Part shown: positions 27,800 through 36,458 of the stretch, piece by piece
Layout: each line of letters opens with the position of its first letter
How positions within the stretch are numbered: position 1 is the first letter of the stretch
From: Mucilaginibacter sp. Bleaf8
GTDB taxonomy: Bacteria; Bacteroidota; Bacteroidia; Sphingobacteriales; Sphingobacteriaceae
Direction of reading: 5' to 3'
Length of the DNA stretch: 64,000 nucleotides
Assembly: GCF_018390515.1 (NCBI RefSeq)
Contig: NZ_JAHBBK010000003.1
Location: forward strand, 620,001 to 684,000
Translations under genes and position numbers: made by a program
Notes under the pieces: generated by a model
Seen by the model: only the letters and a program-made list of their open reading frames with translations
Told to the model about the DNA's origin: nothing
Database searches by the model: none

Positions 27800-30292
27800 A
27801 TGCAAGTTAAACAAATTCTGTTATTGGGTGCGTTCTGCACTTCTGCGTTTATTACAAGCGCCGCTCCGGTATCACTTATACCCGGCATTAATTCAAAGGC
27901 ACATGGAAAAACTCTACTACGAATTCTGAAGGAAGAACAGTTTGGTACCATCCGCGGAAGAGTTACTACTTCTGATGGTAACGCTGCTTCATCAGTTTCT
28001 GTTTCATTAAGAGGTACGCATTTTGGCGCTATCACTAATGATAACGGTGAATACCAGATTAGAAGAGTACCTGTTGGTGATTATACCATTGTGGTATCGG
28101 CCGTTGGCCTGCATCCTAAAGAAAAACAGATCCACGTATCTGAAAAAGGCACCGTATATGCCGATTTTTCGCTGAATGAAAACCATTCTGAACTAGCCGA
28201 AGTTCAAATTCATTCCAACAAAAACAAGTATAAAGTAACCAAAGTTTCTCCTTCTTTAAGGCTGCAGTCTCCGCTGATTGAAGTGCCACAAAATATCCAG
28301 GTGGTTACCAGCCAACTGATGGCAGACCAGCAGACTTTTGATGTGGTAGATGGTATAACCCGTAATGTGAGCGGCGCATTAAGAGTAGGCCACTGGGATG
28401 CGCAATATGCGAACATTTATATGCGTGGTACCAGCATCCCGGCTTTCAGAAACGGTATGAACCAAAAAATGCCTTGGGGCCCGTTAGCAGATGATGCCGC
28501 AACTATTGACCGGATTGAATTTATAAAAGGCCCTGCCGGCTTTATGATGGCCAACGGCGAGCCGGGCGGCAGCTATAACATCGTCACCAAAAAGCCTACC
28601 GGCGAAAACCATAGTTCGGTAAGCCTGAGCGGTGGCGGCTATAACCTGGGCCGTGCTGCTATTGACTTGGATGGTAAGCTATCCCGTGATGGCAGACTGC
28701 TGTTTCGCCTTAACCTAGCCGCACAAACCAAGGGCAGCTACAACAAATACAATTATACCGATAAATATATTATTGCACCGGTTATCAGCTACCAGATTGA
28801 TAGCAACACCGTTATTACGGCCGAATACACTACGCAACACGTAGAAGCGCAGGCGTTGGGTACTTACGGCTTTTCGCCAAAAGGCTTTGGGGATACTGAC
28901 CCAAGCTTATTTATAGGCGACCCATCGCTGGATCCGGTAAAGCTGAGCGACCACAATGTGACGTTCTACTTGAACCATAGATTGAACAACAACTGGAAGC
29001 TTAACGGGCAAGTTGCCTATGTAAGATATGGTATGTTTGGTGGTACACCATGGCCTTCTACTATCGCGCCTAATGGCGATATGAGAAGATACCTGAACAT
29101 CAGTGAAGAACTGGCTATTAATAAAAATGCCCAGGTGAGCCTTACCGGCGATATTGGTACCGGCCCAATAGTGCATCGCATACTAACTGGCATTGACATG
29201 GGCAACTTGAAAACCTGGGGCGATTTTTCGAGCGTGCAGCTGGCCGACTTGCAACTGGCTAACAATGCAACGTTTAACATATACAACCCGATTTATGGTA
29301 TACCGGCAGCTAATATTCCAGTGTTTGACCGTTCCAGAAGCTTACAGGTACGTTCAGGCTCCAACACGTATGCTACCAATTTAACCTATACCGGCGCTTA
29401 TTTACAGGATGAGCTGCGTATGCTGGATGGCAACCTGCGCCTTACACTGGCCGGCAGATTTACCCATGCCGTAACGGTTGGCAAAACCAATGCAGCACAA
29501 ATTTCTGATGATGCTTTCAGCCCACGTGTAGGTTTAAGCTATTCCATAACTAAAGATTTTAGTGCTTATGGGCTTTACGACCAAAGCTTCTTGCCGGTGT
29601 CTAACGCCACTAATCTACCTAATGCTGCGCCATTTAAGCCAATAAGAGGTAACAACATAGAGTTTGGTTTGAAAAAGAACTGGTTTGAAGGCAGATGGAA
29701 TACCACTTTTGCGGCTTACCAAATTACTAAAAACAATGTGTTGACCGCCATTTATGACGGCAGCAATATAGCTACCGGCAATCAAATACAGTTAGGTGAA
29801 ACAAAATCAAAGGGTATAGAGCTGGATATTAACGGTGAAGTTGTAAAGAACTTAAATCTAGTACTTAATTATGCTTACACCCATGCCAGGGTAACCAAAG
29901 ATAATAATCCTGTGCTGGTTGGTAATCCAATCCCTAATTCAGCGAAACACATCACTAATGGCTGGTTATCTTACCGGTTCCGCAGAGAAAGCTCTGCATT
30001 GAATGGCCTTGGCCTGAGCGGAGGTTACCAGATTCAGCTGGGCAGATATGCGGGCTCAACGTCGGTTCCGTTAACACTACCATCTTACTATCGCTTTGAT
30101 GCAGGCATATCTTATGAAAAAGGAAGAGTTGGTGTATCCGCCGTAGTGAATAACCTGCTGGATCGCCGATTGCTTACACAAGGATCTTATAGCAAGCTAG
30201 CTAAAGAAACACCTACATCTGTTTCCTATTATACCTACATCTACGAGATGCCAAGAAACGGCAGGTTAACCATCACCTACAAGTTCAAATAA
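27800..30292 (+). CDS. TonB-dependent siderophore receptor (830 aa)
   Basis: Signal peptide (to about 21), carboxypeptidase-regulatory-like domain (about 48-130, GTIRGRVTTSDGNAASS), plug domain beginning at IEVPQNIQVVTSQLMADQQ and including GPAGFMMANGEPGGSYNIVT, and a 22-strand-type barrel ending in the aromatic-rich RLTITYKFK. The plug sequence is typical of ferrichrome/siderophore receptors (FhuA/FpvA type). It is followed 25 bases later by a PepSY protein, a common partner for reductive iron release. A palindromic promoter and twin leader hairpins precede it. Confidence 0.93.
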   Translation: MQVKQILLLGAFCTSAFITSAAPVSLIPGINSKAHGKTLLRILKEEQFGTIRGRVTTSDGNAASSVSVSLRGTHFGAITNDNGEYQIRRVPVGDYTIVVSAVGLHPKEKQIHVSEKGTVYADFSLNENHSELAEVQIHSNKNKYKVTKVSPSLRLQSPLIEVPQNIQVVTSQLMADQQTFDVVDGITRNVSGALRVGHWDAQYANIYMRGTSIPAFRNGMNQKMPWGPLADDAATIDRIEFIKGPAGFMMANGEPGGSYNIVTKKPTGENHSSVSLSGGGYNLGRAAIDLDGKLSRDGRLLFRLNLAAQTKGSYNKYNYTDKYIIAPVISYQIDSNTVITAEYTTQHVEAQALGTYGFSPKGFGDTDPSLFIGDPSLDPVKLSDHNVTFYLNHRLNNNWKLNGQVAYVRYGMFGGTPWPSTIAPNGDMRRYLNISEELAINKNAQVSLTGDIGTGPIVHRILTGIDMGNLKTWGDFSSVQLADLQLANNATFNIYNPIYGIPAANIPVFDRSRSLQVRSGSNTYATNLTYTGAYLQDELRMLDGNLRLTLAGRFTHAVTVGKTNAAQISDDAFSPRVGLSYSITKDFSAYGLYDQSFLPVSNATNLPNAAPFKPIRGNNIEFGLKKNWFEGRWNTTFAAYQITKNNVLTAIYDGSNIATGNQIQLGETKSKGIELDINGEVVKNLNLVLNYAYTHARVTKDNNPVLVGNPIPNSAKHITNGWLSYRFRRESSALNGLGLSGGYQIQLGRYAGSTSVPLTLPSYYRFDAGISYEKGRVGVSAVVNNLLDRRLLTQGSYSKLAKETPTSVSYYTYIYEMPRNGRLTITYKFK

Positions 30293-30317
30293 TCGGACAT
30301 TATTTAATACCAACACA

Positions 30318-31607
30318 ATGAGACCCCAAACAAGGACACCCAAAAAGCCAAAGGACTCGCTTTTTAGAAAAATCAATAACTGGCTGCACCTATGGCTCGG
30401 ACTGGTTTCGGGTATCATTGTGTTTGTTGTATGTATTACCGGTTGCATTTGGGTATTTAATGAAGAAATTACCGGCTTTCTGGAGCCCGAATCAAAAATT
30501 GCTTATCAGCAAAAGCCGGTAATTACACCTGCCGCGTTGCTGGATATTGCGCAAAAGAATCATCCTCAGCTGGTGCCTTCTTATGCCAACTATCAACAAG
30601 GCAAAGCTATTAACCTTTTTTTGCGCAAACCGGGCAAAGAAGTGCGCCGTGGTGGCGGTGGGGTGCTGCTTAAAATAGATCCGTATAGCGGCAAAATCAT
30701 CAGTACCAAAGTGAGTAAAAAGGGAGAAACGGACTTTTTCAGGTTCATCCTGAACGGACACCGGGCGCTGTGGCTGCCTTATGATATCGGTCGCCCGATT
30801 GTGAACTACGCCACCCTTACCTTTGTGGTTTTACTGATTACCGGCCTGGTATGGTGGTACCCAAAAAAGTGGAACAAAGCCACGCGCGATAAAAGCTTTA
30901 AAATTAAGTGGGGCGCATCTTTTAAACGGGTAAACCTGGATTTGCATAACGTGCTTGGTTTTTATTCAATGCTGTTTTTACTGGCCATTGCGTTTACCGG
31001 CATGGTGATTGGCTTACGCTGGTTTAGCGATGGCTTGTACTGGGTTACTACTGGTGGCGACAAAATGACTGAATTTCGCAGGTTTCAGTCGGACAGTTTG
31101 CAACGCAGTGCCGCACGTGAGCCCAAGGTAGCCATGGATATTCTGTGGAAAAAGGTGCTTACAGAAAACCCACGTTCTATGGGCTTTTATTACACCTTTC
31201 CGGATATGGATAATGCGGCTACGGCCATTACCATGATTGTGTACCCAACGGCCGGTCAGTTTTACAATAGCTGCAGCTATACGTTTGATCAGTACACGCT
31301 AAAGCCCATTAAACGTAAAGATGCTTACGCCATGCCTTATGAGCAGGCCAAATTTGGGCAAAAGCTTCGTAAAATGAATTATGATATTCACGTGGGTGCC
31401 ATATTGGGGCTGCCGGGCAAGATGCTGGCCTTCTTTGCTTCGCTGATTGGTGCGAGTTTACCAATTACCGGCTTTTTGGTTTGGTGGGGCAAACGTAACA
31501 AAAAAAGCCGCAAAGCCCCTGGCATTAAGCAGCCCGAGAGCAATCCCCATCCTGCAAAAATTTTATATCCTACAAAGACTATACAAGAACCGGTTACCGA
31601 GAGTTAA
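30318..31607 (+). CDS. PepSY-associated transmembrane protein (siderophore/iron reductase-like)
   Basis: Four hydrophobic helices (LWLGLVSGIIVFVVCITGCI, ATLTFVVLLITGLVWWYP, LHNVLGFYSMLFLLAIAFTG and the C-terminal MLAFFASLIGASLPITGFLVWW) embrace periplasmic PepSY segments; several conserved histidines (WLHLW, NGHRALWLP, DLHNVLG, DIHVG) could bind heme. Such proteins next to siderophore receptors are thought to help release iron by reduction at the inner membrane. It forms an operon with the receptor; a strong terminator follows. Confidence 0.88.
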   Translation: MRPQTRTPKKPKDSLFRKINNWLHLWLGLVSGIIVFVVCITGCIWVFNEEITGFLEPESKIAYQQKPVITPAALLDIAQKNHPQLVPSYANYQQGKAINLFLRKPGKEVRRGGGGVLLKIDPYSGKIISTKVSKKGETDFFRFILNGHRALWLPYDIGRPIVNYATLTFVVLLITGLVWWYPKKWNKATRDKSFKIKWGASFKRVNLDLHNVLGFYSMLFLLAIAFTGMVIGLRWFSDGLYWVTTGGDKMTEFRRFQSDSLQRSAAREPKVAMDILWKKVLTENPRSMGFYYTFPDMDNAATAITMIVYPTAGQFYNSCSYTFDQYTLKPIKRKDAYAMPYEQAKFGQKLRKMNYDIHVGAILGLPGKMLAFFASLIGASLPITGFLVWWGKRNKKSRKAPGIKQPESNPHPAKILYPTKTIQEPVTES

Positions 31608-31665
31608 TTATTCCTACTTTGATATTGGTTTAAGCCGGTAACTAAACGAGAGAAATGCGCCTAAC

Positions 31666-31701
31666 AAAAAGAGCTGACCTTGGTAAAGGTCAGCTCTTTT
31701 T
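31666..31701. terminator. Bidirectional terminator, 15-bp perfect stem
   Basis: AAAAAGAGCTGACCT / AGGTCAGCTCTTTTT around TGGTAA, between the convergent PepSY and DUF808 genes. Confidence 0.92.
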
Positions 31702-31727
31702 ATTTTATTATGGTTATTCCTGGCTCG

Positions 31728-32591
31728 CTACTTAAATAACGACACTGCTTTTTTGCCACCTGTAATAAGGATTACCATAACTAAGCCGGCAGCCAGCCCA
31801 AAGGCAAACTCTTTAATTGTTGCTGGTATATTAGGAAGCAGGTGATGGAAAAACTCAATATTGTGAACAAAGATGCCGCCCGAAACCAGGATCAGCGCAA
31901 TGGTGCCTACAACGGCCAGTATTTTAATAATAACCGGCAAAGCCTTTACCAGGAAAGAGCCGAGTGTTGATAGAAAACCTTTGTTGTTGGATTGCTTCAT
32001 TAATTTATAACCGGCATCATCCATCCTTACAATAAGCGCTACAATACCATAAACACCCACGGTTGCTAAAATGGCAACAATAGAAACGGTGATGATTTGG
32101 ATGACTAAGGTTTTATCCAGAACAGCGCCTAAGGCAATAATCACGATCTCAATAGATAAGATAAAATCGGTAGCGATGGCCGATTTGATTTTTGCTTTTT
32201 CGGCATCGTTGCCGTCTTGCTTAACCTCATTAACTACCTCATGCCCCGGCTTTGGTCGATGGAAAAAGTATTCGATAATTTTTTCCACGCCTTCAAAAGC
32301 CAGATAAAGTCCGCCTAAAATCAAGGCTATTTTTATAGCAATCGGAAAAAATACATTGAGCAGTAAAGCAATCGGAACAATAATCAGCTTATTGATAAAA
32401 GAACCTTTGGTAATAGCCCACAACACGGGCAACTCCCGTGACGACAAAAAGCCGGTTGCCTTTTCCGCATTCACAGCCAAATCGTCGCCCAGTATACCTG
32501 CGGTTTTACGGGTTGCCACTTTAGCTGTTACGGCAACATCGTCCATTAAAGCAGCTATATCATCTAAAATCGCAAAAAAACCTGATGCCAT
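31728..32591 (-). CDS. DUF808-family membrane protein (YedI-like)
   Basis: The N-terminus (GFFAILDDIAALMDDVAVTAKVATRKTAGILGDDLAVNA) is the family signature. Seven or so hydrophobic segments follow, with a charged cytoplasmic loop (about 118-150). 287 aa is slightly short but intact. The biochemical role of the family is unknown. Transcribed alone, convergent with the PepSY gene. Confidence 0.88.
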   Translation of the reverse strand: MASGFFAILDDIAALMDDVAVTAKVATRKTAGILGDDLAVNAEKATGFLSSRELPVLWAITKGSFINKLIIVPIALLLNVFFPIAIKIALILGGLYLAFEGVEKIIEYFFHRPKPGHEVVNEVKQDGNDAEKAKIKSAIATDFILSIEIVIIALGAVLDKTLVIQIITVSIVAILATVGVYGIVALIVRMDDAGYKLMKQSNNKGFLSTLGSFLVKALPVIIKILAVVGTIALILVSGGIFVHNIEFFHHLLPNIPATIKEFAFGLAAGLVMVILITGGKKAVSLFK

Positions 32592-32811
32592 ATTATCTTA
32601 ATCGTACAGTTGCGGAATATAGGTTAAAAAGTTAAAAAACTACCCTCTTATAAATTGAAGTAGCTCCGTTAAGTTTTAAATAGCTGCAATTATTTGCCTG
32701 TAACCGGCAGGTAAGCCGTTGCATTGACAGTGATATAGAAAATCAAGCAGGCTGGCGTTACCCCAATTTATTTAAGCCTAGATATCTGCGTGTTTGCAGT
32801 GCTTAAGCGTG
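32592..32811. other. Intergenic region without recognised feature
   Basis: About 220 bases between the DUF808 start and the tRNA terminator. It should contain the DUF808 promoter; I see no ORF, RNA gene or strong repeat. Confidence 0.5.
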
Positions 32812-32816
32812 AAAAT

Positions 32817-32849
32817 AAAAAAGCCTTCAGTAACTAACTGAAGGCTTTT
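32817..32849 (-). terminator. Terminator of tRNA-Val copy 2
   Basis: On the minus strand: GCCTTCAGT, loop TAGTT, ACTGAAGGC, then TTTTTTATTTT. Same hairpin as behind copy 1. Confidence 0.92.
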
Positions 32850-32854
32850 CTTTG

Positions 32855-32929
32855 TGGGAGCAACAGGATTCGAACCTGTGACCCTCTGCTTGTAAGGCAG
32901 ATGCTCTGAACCAGCTGAGCTATGCTCCC
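32855..32929 (-). tRNA. tRNA-Val (anticodon TAC), copy 2
   Basis: The reverse complement is base-for-base identical to the 75-base tRNA at 15271, with anticodon loop CTTACAA and no encoded CCA. Identity continues into the terminator hairpin. The two copies face each other's strands about 17.5 kb apart. Confidence 0.97.
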
Positions 32930-32944
32930 GTTGTTTTGGGACTG

Positions 32945-32975
32945 CAAACATAGGGAACTTTTTTATTTATCCAAA
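32945..32975 (-). promoter_or_regulatory. Consensus promoter of tRNA-Val copy 2
   Basis: Minus strand TTTG (32975-32972), 19 bases, TATGTTTG (32952-32945): a full match to the Bacteroidota -33/-7 pattern, 15 bases upstream of the tRNA. Confidence 0.78.
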
Positions 32976-33097
32976 ATAATTTTTAAAAAAGTGTTTCGGT
33001 GATTAAGAGTTTACTGTGGCTGAGCGGATAAACATATTTATGTTGGTGCAAACATCGGGCTGGCTTTAAATGTTATTGAGCTATAAACACTGCACTT

Positions 33098-33334
33098 ATG
33101 ACTAACACAACCGATAATAGCTCAAATGGTAAACAAGAGTTTACTATTAATTATTCAGAACGTGAACTGGCTTGCACGGTAGAGCGTGAAGGCGATACCC
33201 TGCATTTGCATATTGATAATAACATCAATGCCGATCTGGAGATTCAGCCGGATGGCTCATTGGTACAAACCTCAGGTCCGGAACTGCCACCGTCAAGCCT
33301 GGAGTTTATCAAGAAAGAGGTACTGGGTCAATAA
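33098..33334 (+). CDS. Conserved-looking small protein of unknown function (78 aa)
   Basis: I do not recognise a named family. The protein is acidic, without signal peptide or membrane segment, and predicted mostly beta (QEFTINYSERELACTVERE, DTLHLHIDNNINADLEIQPD) with a C-terminal helix (LEFIKKEVLGQ). Coding character is supported by a stand-alone ORF with its own good terminator 25 bases after the stop. Confidence 0.7.
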   Translation: MTNTTDNSSNGKQEFTINYSERELACTVEREGDTLHLHIDNNINADLEIQPDGSLVQTSGPELPPSSLEFIKKEVLGQ

Positions 33335-33359
33335 TCTATAAATCAGTTATATTTAATTG

Positions 33360-33398
33360 CAAAGGCAGGGTTATTAATTAGCCTTGCCTTTGTTTTTT
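33360..33398 (+). terminator. Terminator of the 78-aa gene
   Basis: CAAAGGCAGGGTTA pairs with TAGCCTTGCCTTTG (two G-U wobbles) and is followed by six T. It lies just before the start of the permease gene. Confidence 0.85.
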
Positions 33399-33410
33399 CA
33401 ACTTTTTGCT

Positions 33411-34499
33411 ATGCCGCAATTATCCTATACGCTACGTTTACTTGCTCTCTTTTCGCTCTCTATTGCGCTGCTTTATGTAGCCGCACCGATATTGATACCA
33501 CTTACTTTTGGCGCGGTACTGGCCATGTTGCTTATCCCGGTTAGCCGGTGGCTGGAAAGTAAGGGCCTCAACCGCGGGATATCATCATTTTTAAGCTTGT
33601 TTAGCTTTTTGCTATTGGTTGCTGCACTGGTAATGTTATTGCAATGGCAAATAGGCGACTTGGTTAAGGACTTTTCCAAAATAGAATCACAATTACGCGA
33701 ACTGTTGGGGCAGGTAAAAGATTACGTGTACGAAAAGTTTGGCGTATCATCACGGCAGCAGCAAAAAATATTAAGCGAGCAGCAGTCGGGCGGAATGGAG
33801 AAAGCGGCCGGCGTAGCCTTCAGTACCCTCACATCGTTTTTTAGCTTGGTGGTAGATACCGTACTGGTGCTGGTTTACGTGTTTCTGTTCATTTATTTCA
33901 GGAGTCATTTCAAAACATTTATACTGCGCCTGGTTAGCGTAGAGAACCGCACTAACACCGAAAAAATTATTTTTAAAAGCAGCCGGGTAACCCAGCAGTA
34001 CCTTACCGGTTTAGCAGCCATGATTGTGATGCTCTGGATAATGTATGGCATTGGGTTTACTATAGTAGGCATCAAAAACGCGTTGTTCTTTGCTATTTTA
34101 TGTGGCATACTCGAAATAATACCCTTTGCCGGCAACATTACCGGTACTACCATTACGGTACTCATCGCCTTTGCGCAGGGCGGCAGCGGTACCATGGTAC
34201 TGGGTGTCTTAATTACGTATGCCATTGTGCAATTCACCCAAACTTATCTCCTGGAACCGCTTATTGTGGGCAATCAGGTTAACATCAACCCGCTATTTAC
34301 TATTCTGATTATTGTAGTAGGAGAGGCTTTGTGGGGTATATCGGGTATGGTGCTGGCCATACCGTTGCTGGGCATGTTTAAGGTAATTTGCGACCATGTA
34401 GAGCCGCTTAAACCATACGGCTACCTCATAGGTACCCAAAATGCTAAAGAGGATAAGAGTTTTTTCAATAAGCTTTTTGGTACTAAAGAGGATAATTAA
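33411..34499 (+). CDS. AI-2E-type transporter family (YdiK/TqsA-like) permease
   Basis: About eight membrane helices in the arrangement of the AI-2E transporter family: paired N-terminal helices, a cytoplasmic coiled region (FSKIESQLRELLGQVKDYVY), then FAILCGILEIIPFAGNITG and the characteristic YLLEPLIVGNQVNINPLFTI. The start is ATG 33411 (MPQLSYTLRLL), because the nine extra codons upstream are the terminator of the previous gene. The stop overlaps the convergent recO stop. Substrate unproven; few members export AI-2. Confidence 0.9.
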   Translation: MPQLSYTLRLLALFSLSIALLYVAAPILIPLTFGAVLAMLLIPVSRWLESKGLNRGISSFLSLFSFLLLVAALVMLLQWQIGDLVKDFSKIESQLRELLGQVKDYVYEKFGVSSRQQQKILSEQQSGGMEKAAGVAFSTLTSFFSLVVDTVLVLVYVFLFIYFRSHFKTFILRLVSVENRTNTEKIIFKSSRVTQQYLTGLAAMIVMLWIMYGIGFTIVGIKNALFFAILCGILEIIPFAGNITGTTITVLIAFAQGGSGTMVLGVLITYAIVQFTQTYLLEPLIVGNQVNINPLFTILIIVVGEALWGISGMVLAIPLLGMFKVICDHVEPLKPYGYLIGTQNAKEDKSFFNKLFGTKEDN

Positions 34500-35221
34500 C
34501 TCAGCACCTCCTCCAAAATTTCATGCGATTGGATGTTGCCAAACCCTTCCATATGTAAGGCGTAGTAAGCCAGTAAGCCATTCAAGAGGTAGCGGCGCTC
34601 ATCGTTTGATAGCTTAATATCAGCTAAGTTTTCAAACCCGTATGATAGCAGCCGGTAAAAATTTTGCGTATGCGGCGGCGAAAGGTACTGCCCGCTTTCG
34701 GGTTTATAGCGTTCAAAAATGCCGTTGCGCATGTCAAAGTAATCGGCGCCGGCGGCATTGCTGCCATCCGGATAAAAGCCCAGGTAGCGGGTAAGGCCAA
34801 TCAGAAACAGCAGGTGAAAATTGGGTAAGCCTTCGGTGATGGTGTCCAGCAGTTCAATCCCTTTAAATACATATTCAAACAGTTGCTCGTCGGCTGTTTG
34901 TTGTTTAATGGCTTTGTACAATACCTCATTCAAAAACAGGGCAATACTGCTTTTGGTAACCTCGTAAGGGATGTGCAGCAGCAGCGGCGCATTCTTCAAT
35001 TCGCGGATGCGCTGCACGGCACCTGTATTTTTGTAGTATACAATCAAATCCAGCAAATGCAGCGGCTGCAGCATGTTGCGGGTAATTTTTGCTTTGGGCT
35101 TTTTTACACCGTTAATGATGTAAGATTGCAGCCCGAACTTTTCGGTAAATATTTGTACCACTACGCTGGTTTCGCCGTAATCGGTTACCTTGAGTACAAT
35201 TCCGCGGGTTTTATGCAGCAT
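34496..35221 (-). CDS. recO: DNA repair protein RecO
   Basis: Works with RecR/RecF in recombinational repair, annealing ssDNA and loading RecA. The OB-fold N-terminus (MLHKTRGIVLKVTDYGETSVVVQIFTE-type) and helical C-terminal part match RecO at a normal length of 241 aa. The usual four-cysteine zinc motif is absent. The start overlaps the end of dgkA by 11 bases, so the two form an operon with the upstream SDR. Confidence 0.92.
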   Translation of the reverse strand: MLHKTRGIVLKVTDYGETSVVVQIFTEKFGLQSYIINGVKKPKAKITRNMLQPLHLLDLIVYYKNTGAVQRIRELKNAPLLLHIPYEVTKSSIALFLNEVLYKAIKQQTADEQLFEYVFKGIELLDTITEGLPNFHLLFLIGLTRYLGFYPDGSNAAGADYFDMRNGIFERYKPESGQYLSPPHTQNFYRLLSYGFENLADIKLSNDERRYLLNGLLAYYALHMEGFGNIQSHEILEEVLS

Positions 35222-35579
35222 AATGAATGAGATTTAATAGCTTAGGCAAAAATATAACCAGCCCCGTTATCAAAGCAAATATAGCCGTTAGCAGCACGGC
35301 ACCGGCCGATACATCTTTTACAATACCCGCTTTTACATGATACGTGGGCGACACCAGATCTGTAAGGGTTTCAATAGCGGTATTAATCAGTTCCACTACC
35401 AGTACCAGCGTAATGCACAGGCCAATCCATAGCCACTCATAATAAGAGATGTGCAGGGTATAACCCATAAATACCGCCGTTAGCATTGCCACCAGGTGCA
35501 CCCTGAAGTTGAGCTGCGTTTCCGTTGCATACCTCAACCCTTTAAAGGCATAGCCAAACCCGCGTATAAATTTATTCAT
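35211..35579 (-). CDS. dgkA: Diacylglycerol/undecaprenol kinase family membrane protein
   Basis: A 122-aa trimeric-type lipid kinase: FAFKGLRYA-like N-terminus, three transmembrane helices and the catalytic/metal motif ELINTAIETLTDLV. In Gram-positives and Bacteroidota this group may act on undecaprenol rather than diacylglycerol; the substrate is uncertain here. It is five bases downstream of an SDR gene and overlaps recO by 11 bases. Confidence 0.9.
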   Translation of the reverse strand: MNKFIRGFGYAFKGLRYATETQLNFRVHLVAMLTAVFMGYTLHISYYEWLWIGLCITLVLVVELINTAIETLTDLVSPTYHVKAGIVKDVSAGAVLLTAIFALITGLVIFLPKLLNLIHYAA

Positions 35580-35584
35580 AACCG

Positions 35585-36361
35585 TTAATAGATATTGCGC
35601 CCAGCGCCACCATCAACCGGTATAGTAGTGCCGCTGATGTAGGATGCCTGCGCCGATGCCAGGAAAGCCACTAATGCCGCCAATTCTTTAGGCTCGCCAA
35701 TGCGGCCTAACGGGATGCTGGCTGCGCGTTTTTGCAAGGCCTCGTCGGGATCAACATCTTTGGGCAGGGTGTGTTTAACGCGGTCGGTCAGGATAAGGCC
35801 GGGCGCTACGTTGTTAACCGTAATATTGTAAGGCCCCAATTCATCGGCCATCAGTTTGGCCATGCCTACAACGCCCATGCGCATACTGGTGGATAGTACC
35901 GAATTGGCCAGTACCGATTTTACCGAACCGCTGATGATGTTGATGATACGACCGCCACCGGCTTTTTGCATGTGCGGCAGGGCGAGCCGGCTCAGGCGGG
36001 CAAAGCTGAGCAAATTAAGCTCAAAAGCATTTTGCCACTGCTCGTCGTCAAAATGCTCAAATTTATCAAACGGCGGACCGCCGGCATTATTGACCAGTAT
36101 ATCAATACGCCCAAACTGACCAGCTACGTGGTTAATCAGTTTCTCTGCATCTTCGGCCTTGGATACATCGGTAGGCAGAGCAATGATCTGCGCGCCGGTG
36201 CTTTGCTTTATTTCGCTGGCAGTGGCGTTCAGTTCATCGGCGTTACGCGAGGCTATGATCACTGTAGCGCCCTCTTGTGCCAGCGTGGTGGCAATAGCCT
36301 TGCCCAGTCCTTTGCTGGATGCCAGTACCACCGCTATTTTATCGTTTAATTGTAAATCCAT
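35585..36361 (-). CDS. Atypical SDR-family protein lacking Tyr/Lys of the catalytic triad
   Basis: The fold signature is clear (LASSKGLGKAIA, NNAGGPP, GGRIINIISGSVKS, C-terminal GTTIPVDGGAGRNIY). At the classical Ser-x12-Tyr-x3-Lys site, Ser144 is present but Tyr is Ser157 and Lys is Arg161 (VLSTSMRMG). This substitution defines a subgroup of SDRs often annotated as 3-oxoacyl-ACP reductase; normal keto-reduction is doubtful. First gene of an operon with dgkA and recO. Confidence 0.85.
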   Translation of the reverse strand: MDLQLNDKIAVVLASSKGLGKAIATTLAQEGATVIIASRNADELNATASEIKQSTGAQIIALPTDVSKAEDAEKLINHVAGQFGRIDILVNNAGGPPFDKFEHFDDEQWQNAFELNLLSFARLSRLALPHMQKAGGGRIINIISGSVKSVLANSVLSTSMRMGVVGMAKLMADELGPYNITVNNVAPGLILTDRVKHTLPKDVDPDEALQKRAASIPLGRIGEPKELAALVAFLASAQASYISGTTIPVDGGAGRNIY

Positions 36362-36431
36362 TTTGTACAGGTTACTAAATTAACATACTACAGCTACATA
36401 GGTTCATTAAACCATGCAAATCAAAAGCCTT

Positions 36432-36446
36432 CCCTACCGGGGAGGG
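36432..36446. repeat. Repeat 15-mer CCCTACCGGGGAGGG (copy A)
   Basis: Exact match to 40221-40235. It sits in the gap after pepT within a larger imperfect inverted repeat (AAAGCC ... GGCTTT), so it may also act as a terminator for pepT. Confidence 0.6.
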
Positions 36447-36458
36447 TTAGTAGGGGCT

